A stretch of DNA of 64,000 nt. It comes from Arthrobacter sp. AZCC_0090. GTDB lineage: Bacteria > Actinomycetota > Actinomycetes > Actinomycetales > Micrococcaceae. Numbering within the stretch: position 1 is the stretch's first letter; each line of letters opens with the position of its first letter. Made by a program: the position numbers and the translations under genes. The notes beneath the pieces are model-generated. The model was not told the DNA's origin. It saw only the letters and a list, made by a program, of their open reading frames with translations, and ran no database searches. Positions 24,757 to 34,300 of this stretch are shown piece by piece. Where the stretch lies: the NCBI RefSeq assembly GCF_014207375.1, contig NZ_JACHEE010000012.1, positions 62,001 to 126,000 of the forward strand, given 5' to 3'.

Positions 24757-25569
24757 ATGAACGCAGAGAACACGATTACGGCCTTCACAGGAAAAGTAGC
24801 GGTGATCACCGGCGCCGGATCAGGGATCGGAGCCGGCCTGGTCACCAGGGCAGCGGAACTGGGAATGAAGGTTGCTCTCGCCGACGTCAACGCAGAGGCG
24901 ATTGCGAAGCGAACCGAGGAGCTGATCGCAGCGGGTGTCGACGCCTTGTGGCGCCAGGTCGACGTGCGCAAGCCGGAGGATCTTGAAGCCCTGGCTGACG
25001 AGGTGTACGGCCGTTGGGGGGAGACGACCGTGCTGGTCAACAACGCCGGCATCGAGCTTCACGGCAATACCTGGGAACTCCCGGTCGAGCACTGGCATCG
25101 AGTCATCGACATCAACCTCAACGGCGTGTTCCACGGCGTCCGTGCCTTCGTGCCCCGGATGATCAATGGCAGGACACGATCACACGTGGTCAACGTCTCC
25201 TCCGTGGCTGCTCTGCGCACGAATCCGGGGACATCCGCCTACGCTGCGACCAAGCATGCGAACCTAGCCCTGACTGAGTGCTTGGCCAAAGAACTCGAAG
25301 CGGTGACGCCTGACATCAAGGTCACGGCGGTACTGCCTGGATCGGTGAGGAGCCAGATCTTCGAGAGCGCATTCACTACCGACGAAGACGGCGCGGGGGC
25401 GGAGAGCAAACGGATCCTCGCCACGTCGATGGAGCAGACAGGGCTTGACCCCCTCGATGCTGCCCGGATCATCTTCGACGGCGTGGCCAGAGGTGAGCTG
25501 CGCGTGCACACGAACCCGGAGGCTTCCCGCCGGTTCATCGCGGAGCGGGCGCAGGCTCTCACCTTCTGA
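24757..25569 (+). CDS. Short-chain dehydrogenase/reductase
   Basis: A ~270-residue SDR following the metallo-hydrolase by 28 bases; ATG 24757 or in-frame ATG 24748. Motifs: TGAGSGIGAGL, Asp in LADVNAEA (NAD preference), NNAG, Ser in NVSSVAA and YAATK. The C-terminus carries ELRVHTNPEASRRFIAERA, a pattern of SDRs acting on alcohols in degradation cassettes. Third gene of a monooxygenase-hydrolase-dehydrogenase set; substrate unknown. Confidence 0.85.
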   Translation: MNAENTITAFTGKVAVITGAGSGIGAGLVTRAAELGMKVALADVNAEAIAKRTEELIAAGVDALWRQVDVRKPEDLEALADEVYGRWGETTVLVNNAGIELHGNTWELPVEHWHRVIDINLNGVFHGVRAFVPRMINGRTRSHVVNVSSVAALRTNPGTSAYAATKHANLALTECLAKELEAVTPDIKVTAVLPGSVRSQIFESAFTTDEDGAGAESKRILATSMEQTGLDPLDAARIIFDGVARGELRVHTNPEASRRFIAERAQALTF

Positions 25570-25711
25570 TTGTGGCTCCGGCCTTCGGGTCGCCGTCGCA
25601 CGGAGAAACTGTCTTGTCGCCGACGAGGAGGCCGTCCCTCCTGTCCGGAGGACTCGTGCAGAACACAGAGCTACCGCGTGTCATGGGAGCTGGGCAGTCG
25701 GACAGGGAAGA

Positions 25712-25741
25712 CGTGCAGTTCGGATCGAGCCGAGCTGCACG
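25712..25741. terminator. Hairpin between convergent SDR and catA genes
   Basis: CGTGCAGTTCGG (25712-25723) pairs with CCGAGCTGCACG (25730-25741), 11 Watson-Crick pairs plus one G-U, loop 6. It lies between two gene ends on opposite strands and could terminate both. No clear U-run follows on either strand. Confidence 0.5.
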
Positions 25742-25766
25742 CCTTCATCCGGTACTGACGGCCCGC

Positions 25767-26615
25767 CTAGGCCCCCGAAGCGAGGACGAAGTCGTAGCTG
25801 ACCTCTCGGCCGGTGCCGTCCGCTTTGTCCTTCGGCTCGAGGACGAGCTCGGGTTTGACGGCCGAGGCTATGTCGTCCGAAAGGTGCTCGTCAGCTGTGA
25901 AGTACAGCTGGGTGGTGATGAGCTGGTGTCCGGGCGCGCTGACTTTGAGGTGTAGGTGCGCCGGGCGCCAGGCATGCCAACCGGCGGAGGTGATGAGCTG
26001 GCCGCAGGCGCCGTCGGTGGGGATCCGGTATGGGGCCGGTTGTACTGTGTTGATCTGGTAAGCCCCTTCGGAGTTGGCAATGACTGTTCCGCGAAGGTTC
26101 CACTCGGGAACGCCTGGGGCGAATTGAGAGTAGAAGCCGAGGTCGTCAGCGTGCCAGATCTCCACGCTGGCACCCGCGAGCGGTTCATCGTTGATGTTCG
26201 TGATGCGGCCTTGGAACAGCAGCGGCGTGCCGGGCTCGTCGTCGCGCATTGGAAGCGTTGCCGGGGTCTCGAGAGCGGGTGACCCTGGAACGTAATAAGG
26301 CCCCTCGATGGTTCCCTTGCTGCCTTCCCTCTCCGCGTTGGCCACTTCTTCGACCGCGTGCTCGATCCACACGTCCAGGAACAGGGGCCATTCGCCGTCT
26401 TCTCCCACCTTGATGAGCCAGGATTTCAGGGCGTTGTATTCGTCGTAGGTGACTTCTTCTTCCATCACTGTGTCCACAAGTGCCTTGATGACGCGGGAGG
26501 CAAGCACGTTGACGCGTTCGGTGCTAACTTCCGCGGCCACGGACTTGTCCGAGCGGAAGCGTTCGGTTGCGGTGGCGCCGGATGCGGCTGCGGTTGTGGT
26601 GGTTTCGACAGACAT
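25767..26615 (-). CDS. catA: Catechol 1,2-dioxygenase (intradiol)
   Basis: Non-heme Fe(III) enzyme of 282 residues converting catechol to cis,cis-muconate. The start MSVETT at 26615 follows AAAGGACAAACT and is preferred over ATG 26636. Ligand motifs: Tyr in IEGPYYVPG, Tyr in PYRIPTDGACG, and two His in RPAHLHLKVSAPGHQ. The N-terminal helical linker (SRVIKALVDTVMEEEVTYDEYNALKSWLI) is that of CatA-type enzymes. It is last in the order catB-catC-catA and would process catechol from the iac pathway, and possibly any catechol from the ipf-like operon. Confidence 0.95.
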   Translation of the reverse strand: MSVETTTTAAASGATATERFRSDKSVAAEVSTERVNVLASRVIKALVDTVMEEEVTYDEYNALKSWLIKVGEDGEWPLFLDVWIEHAVEEVANAEREGSKGTIEGPYYVPGSPALETPATLPMRDDEPGTPLLFQGRITNINDEPLAGASVEIWHADDLGFYSQFAPGVPEWNLRGTVIANSEGAYQINTVQPAPYRIPTDGACGQLITSAGWHAWRPAHLHLKVSAPGHQLITTQLYFTADEHLSDDIASAVKPELVLEPKDKADGTGREVSYDFVLASGA

Positions 26616-26686
26616 AGTTTGTCCTTTCGTTGTCATTCCGACTCAGCGGCGAGGCGGTAATAGCAGGGGTGGGTTAATCGACGCCG

Positions 26687-26965
26687 TCAGGAGATCGACG
26701 ACGGGTGTTTGGCGAGGGCGGTGACCTCAATGTCCATATAGGGGAACAGCGGAAGGCTCTGCAGAAGTTCGTGCAGCTCGTCGTTGCTTTCGACATCGAA
26801 GACTGAGTAATTGGCGTATTGCCCCACCACCCGCCATAGGTGCGGCCAACGGCCGTCGCGCTGGAGGCCCTGGGAGTAGGCTTTTTCTTTCTCCTTGATG
26901 GCGGTGGCCTGATCTTCGGGCAGATTGGCGGGGAGGTTCACGTCCATGCGGACCAGGTACAGCAC
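26687..26965 (-). CDS. catC: Muconolactone delta-isomerase
   Basis: A 92-residue enzyme isomerising muconolactone to 3-oxoadipate enol-lactone. The start is taken as GTG 26965 (MLYLVRMDVNLPANLP), because AAAGGAG lies just before it and the family begins there; the frame extends to ATG 26980. Typical features: YLVRMDVNLP, GRWPHLWRVVGQYANYSVFDVESNDELHELL, LPLFPYMDIEVTALAKHPS. Between catB and catA. Confidence 0.95.
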   Translation of the reverse strand: MLYLVRMDVNLPANLPEDQATAIKEKEKAYSQGLQRDGRWPHLWRVVGQYANYSVFDVESNDELHELLQSLPLFPYMDIEVTALAKHPSSIS

Positions 26966-27012
26966 AATGCTCCTTTGCATTCGAGGGGGATGGGTGGTTT
27001 GGTCCGGGCCGG

Positions 27013-28116
27013 CTATTTGTCCTGCCGGTAGCGCGCGAGCTTGTCCTCGTCGATATCCGCTCCGACGCCGGGGACATCCCGGACTCCGATCCGGCCGTCG
27101 TGAATGGCTATCGGCTCGGCCAAGAGGTCATCGGTCATATCGAGGAAATTGGACAATTCGCCGGCACGCCGCGACGTGGCCTCGTGCGCGGCGCCGAACG
27201 TTACAGTGGCGATCGTGCCAAGCTGGGTGTCGATCTGGTTTCCCATCACGACGTCGACGCCCAGTCCGGTGCAAAGGCCAAGGATCTGCAGCGCCTCGGT
27301 GAATCCGCTGCGCGCGGTCTTGATGCTGATGGCGTTGCATCCGCCGGAGAGCAGCTCCCGGGATGCGTCGCCGGCCGTGGGGACGCTTTCATCACCGACC
27401 ACGGGAATTGGCGACTTCTCCACCAGACGTCGGCGACTCATGCCCTCCTTGGCATCGCATGGTTCCTCCAGGAGGGAAAGTCCCAGGCCGTCCGTGCGGC
27501 GCAGCACCTCGAGCGCCTCGTTGGCGGTCCAGCCGCGATTGGCATCGAGGTACAACTCGGTGTCCGGGCCCAGCCCCGCACGCAGTACGCGGCAGGCCTC
27601 GATGTCCAATGACAGCGGGCGGCGCCCTACCTTGAGCTTGAAGGTGTTGATGCCGTATTCGTCCTGGAACCGCAGAGCCTCGTCCAGCAGTTGCTGCGCC
27701 GGTTGGAAGCCGAGCATATGGCTGACTTCCATGGAGTCGGTGAAGCCTCCCAGCAGCCTGCTGACCGGAGTTCCGGTGGCCTTGCCGATGATGTCCCAGA
27801 GGGCGACGTCCAGGCTGCCTTTGGCCACCTGGTTATGGATTGTCCTGGCTAGGATCTGTTGGATCTTCCCGCGGTCCATGGGGTCGAGTCCCGTAACGGC
27901 GGGGGAGAAGATCTTGGTGATCACCGAGATGATGGAATCCTGCGTCTCGCCATAGGTGAACGGGCGGGGTGGCGCGTCCGCTGTGCCCACTACACCGTCG
28001 TCGGTGTGGACCCGAATGAGGACGTGCTCGGCGTCGGACACCCGCCCGCTGGCGAACTCCAAGGGCTTGGAGTAAGGGATCGAGTATGGGATCGCCTCAA
28101 TGCGCTCAATCTTCAC
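27013..28116 (-). CDS. catB: Muconate cycloisomerase
   Basis: A 367-residue enolase-superfamily enzyme lactonising cis,cis-muconate. Motifs: catalytic Lys in FKLKVGRR, metal ligands in LDANRGW, EEP and VVGDES, and the second Lys in SIKTARSGF. N-terminus MKIERIEAIPYSIPYSKPLEF matches the muconate/chloromuconate cycloisomerase group. First gene of catBCA; its promoter must be in the 180-base divergent gap with the small gene at 28299. The enol-lactone hydrolase and 3-oxoadipate genes are not in this window. Confidence 0.94.
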   Translation of the reverse strand: MKIERIEAIPYSIPYSKPLEFASGRVSDAEHVLIRVHTDDGVVGTADAPPRPFTYGETQDSIISVITKIFSPAVTGLDPMDRGKIQQILARTIHNQVAKGSLDVALWDIIGKATGTPVSRLLGGFTDSMEVSHMLGFQPAQQLLDEALRFQDEYGINTFKLKVGRRPLSLDIEACRVLRAGLGPDTELYLDANRGWTANEALEVLRRTDGLGLSLLEEPCDAKEGMSRRRLVEKSPIPVVGDESVPTAGDASRELLSGGCNAISIKTARSGFTEALQILGLCTGLGVDVVMGNQIDTQLGTIATVTFGAAHEATSRRAGELSNFLDMTDDLLAEPIAIHDGRIGVRDVPGVGADIDEDKLARYRQDK

Positions 28117-28298
28117 GGGATGCCTTCAGGGATTTGGAATGGTTGGTCACGAAGGCGATGCCTTCCCTCAATATCCTTGTGCGGAACTCGATGCGTGAAA
28201 ATGCGAGAAACCACAGGCAGTTGTAAAGCTTTCTACCCTTCCGAGGTAAGGAAATCCCCAATACCCTGCTGATAAACAACGTGAAAGGAGAACGCCCG

Positions 28299-28568
28299 AT
28301 GGCCCATCCCGGGAAGCACGACCGGATGTTCCTAACCTGCTATGCGGACACTTTCGGCTACGGCTGGCACCATGTCGACCTGTTCGTCCACGATGAGCAC
28401 GATTTGGAGGTGAACTGGGTTCATTGGCAAGTGGACCAAGACGGACCTGAGGCCGCCGACGCGGTGACCGCCCGGGTTGAACCGCGGCTCAAGCGGATGT
28501 CCGAATGGAAGCATGGAATAAGCGCCAACGGTTCCGAGTACTGGACTGCTGACGCGGTCTGGGCGTGA
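28299..28568 (+). CDS. Small hypothetical protein between catB and iacH
   Basis: An 89-residue protein; ATG 28299 has AAAGGAG eight bases upstream (ATG 28281 is the alternative). Composition is rich in His, Trp and Asp: TFGYGWHHVDLFVHDEHDL, VNWVHWQVDQD, SEWKHGISANGSEYWTADAVWA. No signal peptide or membrane segment. I do not recognise the family. The good ribosome site and the strong terminator directly after it support expression. The His-rich core could bind metal. Confidence 0.55.
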   Translation: MAHPGKHDRMFLTCYADTFGYGWHHVDLFVHDEHDLEVNWVHWQVDQDGPEAADAVTARVEPRLKRMSEWKHGISANGSEYWTADAVWA

Positions 28569-28602
28569 GTCCGAGGGCCGTAATACGGTTTTGCGCATAA
28601 AT

Positions 28603-28638
28603 GGAAGGTCCCGTTTGGTTTTCCAAACGGGACCTTCC
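28603..28638. terminator. Perfect 16-bp hairpin terminator
   Basis: GGAAGGTCCCGTTTGG (28603-28618), loop TTTT, and the exact complement (28623-28638). It sits between the ends of the small plus-strand gene (28568) and the minus-strand amidase (28662), so it probably acts as a bidirectional terminator. Confidence 0.85.
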
Positions 28639-28661
28639 TTCGTGCACCGGATCTGCCCTGG

Positions 28662-29942
28662 CTATAGGAGAGCCAGGGCAGCTTCAATCCGTTCCGCGAT
28701 GGAGAAAAGGCGGTGTTCGCGGCCGGGGGATCCGATGAGTTGAAGGCCGAGGGGCATGCCGGCAGGATCGCGAAGGCCGGGGATGGTAATGACCGGGAGG
28801 CCCAGGGCCTGCCAGGGCCGGCTCAGCACGGGAGTGCCTGTGGCGTCGATGCCGGCGGGCGCGGCGCCGAGGGCGGCCGGGCCAAGGATGGCGTCGAACT
28901 GTTCGAGCGCAGCTTCCACGGACCATCGGGCGTCCGCAACACGGTAGAGGGCCGCCACATAGTCCGCCTCGGGTGTGGTGGCGCCGGTCGCCAACAATTC
29001 AGCCAGGGGGACGCTCAGCCGGTTCAGCTGCTGCAGCTCCCAAGAGCGCTCGCGAGCTGCTTCGAAGGCCATGATTGTGGCGTGGTCGTCGGCGAGCCTG
29101 CGGACGATATCATGATCGGTCCAGTCTTCGCAGTGGACACCTTCATGACTGATCGCGGCGACGGCCTGTTCGACGGCGGTAGCCATGTCTGCGGAGACCT
29201 CGCCGAGGCCCCTGCCGTTCCATAGCAGGAGGTGCGCGGAAACGCCGTCGACCGTGTGCTCCGACGCCGGCCCATCGCCAATCAGGGCGCTCCACGCGAG
29301 ATGAAGATCCGTCACTGTCCGTGCCAGGAAGCCGAGGGAGTCCAATGAAGGGCTCAGCCCGGTGACGCCGCTCATGGAGAACTGTCCCTTGGGTGCGACG
29401 AACCCTGCGACCCCGCAGAACGATGCGGGTCGTGTAAGTGATCCAGCTGTCTGCGTTCCAATGGCCAGGGGGACCATTCCGGCGGCGACGGCGGCCGCTG
29501 ATCCGCTGGATGAGCCGCCGGGTGTGTGGGCCCGATTCGCGGGGTTCCGTGTGGGGCCGGGGGCGAAGTAGCCGAACTCGGTGGTGACTGTCTTGCCCAT
29601 GACCACGGCGCCTGCCTGCCGGAGAAGTTTCACGCAATCGGCATCTGAGCCGGCTGGTTCGCCACCGCGCAGCACGCTGCCGCAGCGGGTGGGAAGCCCC
29701 TGGACGTCGATCAGGTCCTTGACGCCCACGGGCACTCCCCAAAGCGGCCCGCGGGTATTTGTCGAGCGCTCCAGTTCCCGTGCAGCGAACCGGGCACCGC
29801 CCGCATCGATCTCGGCCCAGGCCCGGATCTCGGGTTCCGTAGCCTGCATGCGCTGCCAGGCCTGTTCTACGGCGGAGCTCGGCGTCACTGCGCCGGACGC
29901 CAGGGCCATGGAGAGCTCGCGGAGCGAACCTCCGGAGCTCAA
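28662..29942 (-). CDS. iacH: Amidase-signature hydrolase, IacH-like
   Basis: A 426-residue amidase. Triad: Lys75 (PVGVKDL), cis-Ser144 in PGGSSSGSAAA, and nucleophile Ser168 in QTAGSLTRPAS, with the usual 24-residue Ser-Ser spacing. Translation probably starts at TTG 29942, overlapping the flavin reductase stop as TTGA; ATG 29909 is a possible internal start. IacH is the amidase of indole-3-acetate loci, thought to act on a ring-opened anilide/amide intermediate. The iacG-iacH pair is separated from iacA-F by a rhamnosidase and a regulator gene. Confidence 0.85.
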   Translation of the reverse strand: MSSGGSLRELSMALASGAVTPSSAVEQAWQRMQATEPEIRAWAEIDAGGARFAARELERSTNTRGPLWGVPVGVKDLIDVQGLPTRCGSVLRGGEPAGSDADCVKLLRQAGAVVMGKTVTTEFGYFAPGPTRNPANRAHTPGGSSSGSAAAVAAGMVPLAIGTQTAGSLTRPASFCGVAGFVAPKGQFSMSGVTGLSPSLDSLGFLARTVTDLHLAWSALIGDGPASEHTVDGVSAHLLLWNGRGLGEVSADMATAVEQAVAAISHEGVHCEDWTDHDIVRRLADDHATIMAFEAARERSWELQQLNRLSVPLAELLATGATTPEADYVAALYRVADARWSVEAALEQFDAILGPAALGAAPAGIDATGTPVLSRPWQALGLPVITIPGLRDPAGMPLGLQLIGSPGREHRLFSIAERIEAALALL

Positions 29943-30454
29943 GCGACGAGCTCCGGAGTTACGGAAAGGCGATGAAACTGCCTCTTGAAGTAAATGAGGC
30001 TGTCACGCTCCTCCTGGACCTCAACGCGTTCCACCTGGACGAAAATTACTGAGTGCGAGCCCTGGACGCTGCGGCCGCTGATGCGACCCACGATCTTGAC
30101 GAGGGCGTCACGCAGCACGGGCACGGAGCCGGTGCCCTTCTCCCAGATGTCCCAGCCAAAACGTTCCTCCATGGGAACACTCGTGGCCCCGGAGAAATGC
30201 CGGGCGAGTTCCTCGTGTTCGCCGCTGAGGACGTTGATGCAGACCTGGCCGTTGCTGTTGAAGATATCGTGCGTGGCGCTGTTCTGGTTGACGCAGACCA
30301 GGACCGTAGGCGGGGAGTCGGTAACGGAGCAGACGGCGCTGACGGTGATCCCCACGCGCCCGTGTGGGCCGGCCGTGGTCACAACGTTCACGGCCGCGGG
30401 CAGGTGTGCCATCGCAGAGCGGAAATCTTTTTGGATTTGCGTGAGCTCAGTCAT
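29939..30454 (-). CDS. iacG: Flavin reductase, IacG-like
   Basis: A 171-residue HpaC-type NAD(P)H:flavin oxidoreductase, start ATG 30454 (behind GGAGAAGAG). Family features: DFRSAMAHLPAAVNVVTTAG, RVGITVSAVCSVTDSPPTVLVCVN, VCINVLSGEHEELARHFSG, and a terminal FKRQFHRLSV. It supplies reduced flavin to the IacA monooxygenase. The gene is translationally coupled to iacH. Confidence 0.87.
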   Translation of the reverse strand: MTELTQIQKDFRSAMAHLPAAVNVVTTAGPHGRVGITVSAVCSVTDSPPTVLVCVNQNSATHDIFNSNGQVCINVLSGEHEELARHFSGATSVPMEERFGWDIWEKGTGSVPVLRDALVKIVGRISGRSVQGSHSVIFVQVERVEVQEERDSLIYFKRQFHRLSVTPELVA

Positions 30455-30473
30455 TTCTCTTCTCCAACTGTCG

Positions 30474-30492
30474 TGACCAGTAATTCTGGTCA
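30474..30492. promoter_or_regulatory. Inverted repeat TGACCAG-N5-CTGGTCA upstream of iacG
   Basis: A perfect 7-bp inverted repeat (30474-30480 and 30486-30492, spacer TAATT) begins 20 bases upstream of the iacG start and ~195 bases before the response-regulator start. It could be an operator or the binding site of the FixJ-like regulator. Confidence 0.4.
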
Positions 30493-30687
30493 TTCCATGA
30501 ATCCTTGTGATAAAAATCTATGCGGGACCGGACTTAATGGATATTACGATTTGTCCCACTCCGTTTCAGAATTCGCTTCAGCTGCGTAGGTAGTTTCCTT
30601 ACCGCGTTATTGATTGACTGCCATGCCCTGGACTCGATACCGTCGAGTTTCCCCTACTACGCCCCAGGCAGTGCAAGGTCGCCCTAC

Positions 30688-31308
30688 ATGGATTCACCCG
30701 AAGCCCTCGTTTACATCGTCGACGACGACCAGGAGCTGTGTGCCTCCCTGGCCTGGCTGCTTGAGTCCGTCAGCATCCAGTCACGCAGTTTCTATGACGT
30801 TGCGTCGTTCCTGGCCGAGTACGATCCTGACATCCCGTCCTGCCTGGTCCTGGATGTCAGGATGCCGCGAGCCGGCGGGTTTCAACTGCAGGAGACCCTG
30901 AACCAGATCGCTTCGCCGATACCCGTCATTTTTGTCTCCGCCCATGGAGACATCCGGATGTCCGTGAAGGCGCTGCGCCAGGGGGCCGTCAATTTCCTGG
31001 AGAAACCATACGATCCCCAGCAGATGCTCGATGTTGTGCAGGAAACACTTGAGCTCGCCCGGACACGCTTCGAATCCAGCCGCGGACGGCGGGAAATCGA
31101 ACAGCGGATCGCCGGCCTGACACCGCGCGAACGCGAGATCCTGGCCCTGGTCATCGACGGCCTGCCGAGCCAGAACATTGCCAGGAAGCTGGGGACCAGC
31201 GTGAAAACCATCGACGTCCACCGCACCAGGATCAAGGCGAAGACTGGGGCAGACAGCATCGCCACCCTGGTGCGGGACATCCTGCAAAACGACATCACTG
31301 TGGCCTGA
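30688..31308 (+). CDS. FixJ/StyR-type response regulator of the iac locus
   Basis: A 206-residue two-component regulator; ATG 30688 (MDSPEALVYIVDDDQEL) is chosen because the receiver domain begins there. Phosphoacceptor Asp56 lies in LVLDVRMPRAGG; Thr/Ser and Lys switch residues in VIFVSAHGD and NFLEKPYDP. The LuxR-type helix-turn-helix is GLTPREREILALVIDGLPSQ, followed by KTIDVHRTRIKAKTG. It reads away from iacG. Its natural partner is the soluble PAS kinase at 40723-42309, about 10 kb away at the other end of the iac block. No MarR-type IacR is present. Confidence 0.9.
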   Translation: MDSPEALVYIVDDDQELCASLAWLLESVSIQSRSFYDVASFLAEYDPDIPSCLVLDVRMPRAGGFQLQETLNQIASPIPVIFVSAHGDIRMSVKALRQGAVNFLEKPYDPQQMLDVVQETLELARTRFESSRGRREIEQRIAGLTPREREILALVIDGLPSQNIARKLGTSVKTIDVHRTRIKAKTGADSIATLVRDILQNDITVA

Positions 31309-31361
31309 GGCAGCAGCACCTCCAGCTACTGCGTTGGAAGCTGCCAAGCACCTGACTCAAC

Positions 31362-34300
31362 TCACGCAGTGAATTTCTCGGGGCTTTTCTCGATGACCAA
31401 GAGTTCTTGATCAACGCTCAAGTGCCAACTGCCCGAGGGAACCTGAAAATGGCGGTTTTTATCGTCCACCACATTGACGTCGGCCGGCACGGAAGAATGC
31501 GCACTGTGCGGCGCCCAGGGGAGTTCGATCCTCGCGGACATGTTGGCCGGAATCCGCAAACGGCAATGCCACGAGCGGCCTTCGTCATCCCTTGTCCATT
31601 GGACCTGAATGCGGCCGTAGTCGGTCATCACGGCGGCTGACGCATGGGTCAGCGAACCCCCCGGCACCGGGTGCAGGACGAAGTGCTGCATTCCGGCCGA
31701 CTCCGCATCGCGGTCGATTCCCGCAACGCGGTTGAAAAGCCAGGCTCCTACTGCGCCAAGCGAGAAGTGATTAAACGAATTCATGGCGTTGTTGCCGCCG
31801 AAACCATCTTCTGCAGTGTACGAGTCCCATCGCTCCCAACTGGATGTGGCTCCTTGCGTGACGGGATAAAGCCATGACGGGAAGGCCGTGTTCTCAATCA
31901 TCCTGTAGGCCAGATCTGACCGACCATGGTCCGAGAGCACGAGATTTATCATCGGCGTGGTGAAGAGTCCCGTCGTGATGCAGTACGGCCGTCCCGCATA
32001 GCCTTCCGCGACCTTTTCACAGAGCGCTTCGAAAATGGAGGAGCTGTACTTTTCCAGAGGAAGGTCGAAGTGTAGTGCCAGCGAGCACGACGATTGTGAG
32101 ACGTTTACGAGCGTCAAATCATCCCGGAAACTACCCGTTTCCGGGTCTATGTATAACTCGTTCCACTCTTCCTTGGCTGCAGCGTGGCGAGACTGGTAGA
32201 TGCTGGCAACTTCGTCCTCACCAATAGCCGTGGCCATCTTGGCGAAGCAGCCGAGCATGTAGACGTAAATGCTGGCATCGGTGTAGCTGTACGGCGGCTT
32301 GTCCAGCGACAGCCAGTCCCCGCACGCCCCTCCGTCGATGGAAATGGATTTTGCACCGCGCATCCTGAGGCCCTCCATAGCCTCCAGATAAGTCAGCATT
32401 GATTCAAACGACTGCTCGATGACTGACGTCGTGCCGTATTGGGAATAAACCTCGAAGGGCAGAAGGACGCCGGCAGAACTCCATGGCGTTCCCCACGACC
32501 GATAGGCGTCGTAGGCCGGAGCGTAGCTGGGGTACATTCCGGTGACAACGTCTCCATTGAACAGCCGGGATCCAGGTCCATAGAAACCTATGGCATCAGT
32601 CTTTGAAGAGAGGATCTCCTCGGTAACCTGTGAGTCCCGGACAATGCGCAGATAGTGTTCGTAGAATTTCTGGACATCGCTGCTGAAGCAGGAAGTCCGG
32701 GCAAACTCGGTGACAGACTCGAGCCATCCCATACGCTCATTTCTCTGAGGGCAATCAGTTGGAATCGAAAGAAAGTTTCCGATCTGTGAGCGGTGGATGT
32801 TGTCAGCGAGCTGGTTCAAAAGGGGGTTGGAAGTGCTCACTGTTCCAGTTATCCCAGCGATGGAACTGAGCACGATGCCCTTGACGTTCGCTGCGGGGAT
32901 CGGGCCCCGGGTCCCGGAAATCTGGATGTATCGGTAACCATGGAACGTAAAGCGCGGGGTGAACTTCTGTAGCCCTTCACGGCACGTGTAGACGTCTGTG
33001 GACATGGCCTCGCGTAGGTTCTCCGTCATCAGGAGTCCATCGATATCCCGCTCAAGATACTCCTCCAGGGGAGGATACAGGACCTCAGCAGTACGAATGA
33101 CGATTTCTTGGCCTTCACGACCGTCAAACGTCAGCTCGGGCACTCCAACCATGTTTACGCCCATGTCGTATATCCAGGAGTCCGAACTGGGCCGTGCCTC
33201 GCCTATAGGGGTCGATTCGAGCACCTCAAATACACTCACGGGTTCGTCGGGTTTCGAAACAAGCTGCGGCTGCGCATTTCGCTCCAAAGGCATAACCACT
33301 GCGGCCGGTCCCCAACGGCTTTCGTCAGTGAGGGACAATTCGTCACGAGCGTCATAGCGCTCACCCTGGAAGAAGCTGCCGTTCTTCGTCGGGCCGCCAG
33401 TGTGCACCTCCCAACTTCCCGGCGAGGACACAAGTGTTTGACTGCTTCCGTCGGAATAGTCGAGGACCATTTTGCACAATAAGGAAGGCCGGTCCCCGTA
33501 GAAGTTGGTGTTGGTTTCCATGAAACTCATCATGTCCGCCCACCACCCTGGGGCGAGAGTGACGGTGAGGGTGTTGTTTCCCGTGCGAACTTGTTCGCTG
33601 ATGTCATAGGCAGAGTATTCAATGGTGTACCGATAGTCCGAGCTGCCGGGATTGAACCAATCGTTGCCGATCCTCTCGCCATTGACGCGCAACTCGTAGA
33701 TTCCTCGCGCAGTGATGTAGATCTTGGCCCCAGTGACTTCCCGCTGGGCCCGGAACTTTCGGCGGAGAATGGGCAAAGCGCCTCGACTAGGGTCCCGAAC
33801 GATGGTCCGTCCGTCTTCGCCGCCGTGCACCGCTAGGCAATTGCCATCAATCCCAACCCCTCCGGCCTGAGCGAAGACATGATAGTCCCTGGAATCGAAC
33901 AGGGCTTCCTGGGGGTCCCGGTAGTTCCTGATCTCATAGTTCCTGATGTCGAGTTGCTCGGCCGGAAGAACTTGAAAGCCGACCTCGCCAAGGACGGGAT
34001 AGGCGGCGACGTCGTCCACGCCTCGAGGGTTTACTTGGAGAATATCGCTTCCATTCCACAGCAGGTACGTTCCGTTGATTCGCACCTTGAATGTGGACGA
34101 CTCGCAGATGAGTTCAATCTCGTTCTCCTGATGGGCCTGTTGCGCCGGCAAGAGTTCGGGCAGGTTTGTGGCGCAAGCGCCTGCGTTTATATCGATCAGC
34201 GGCAGGTCTGGCCGGTCGCCGGTAGCATATCCCAGTCGAAATATACGGAATGCCGGTTTTGATGGATCACTGACGTCCACTGAAAAACGAACATGGTTTT

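Noticed and set aside
23697..25052. 451-residue minus-strand frame opposite the metallo-hydrolase and SDR
   Set aside because: Spans three plus-strand genes and their junctions; composition is that of a shadow.
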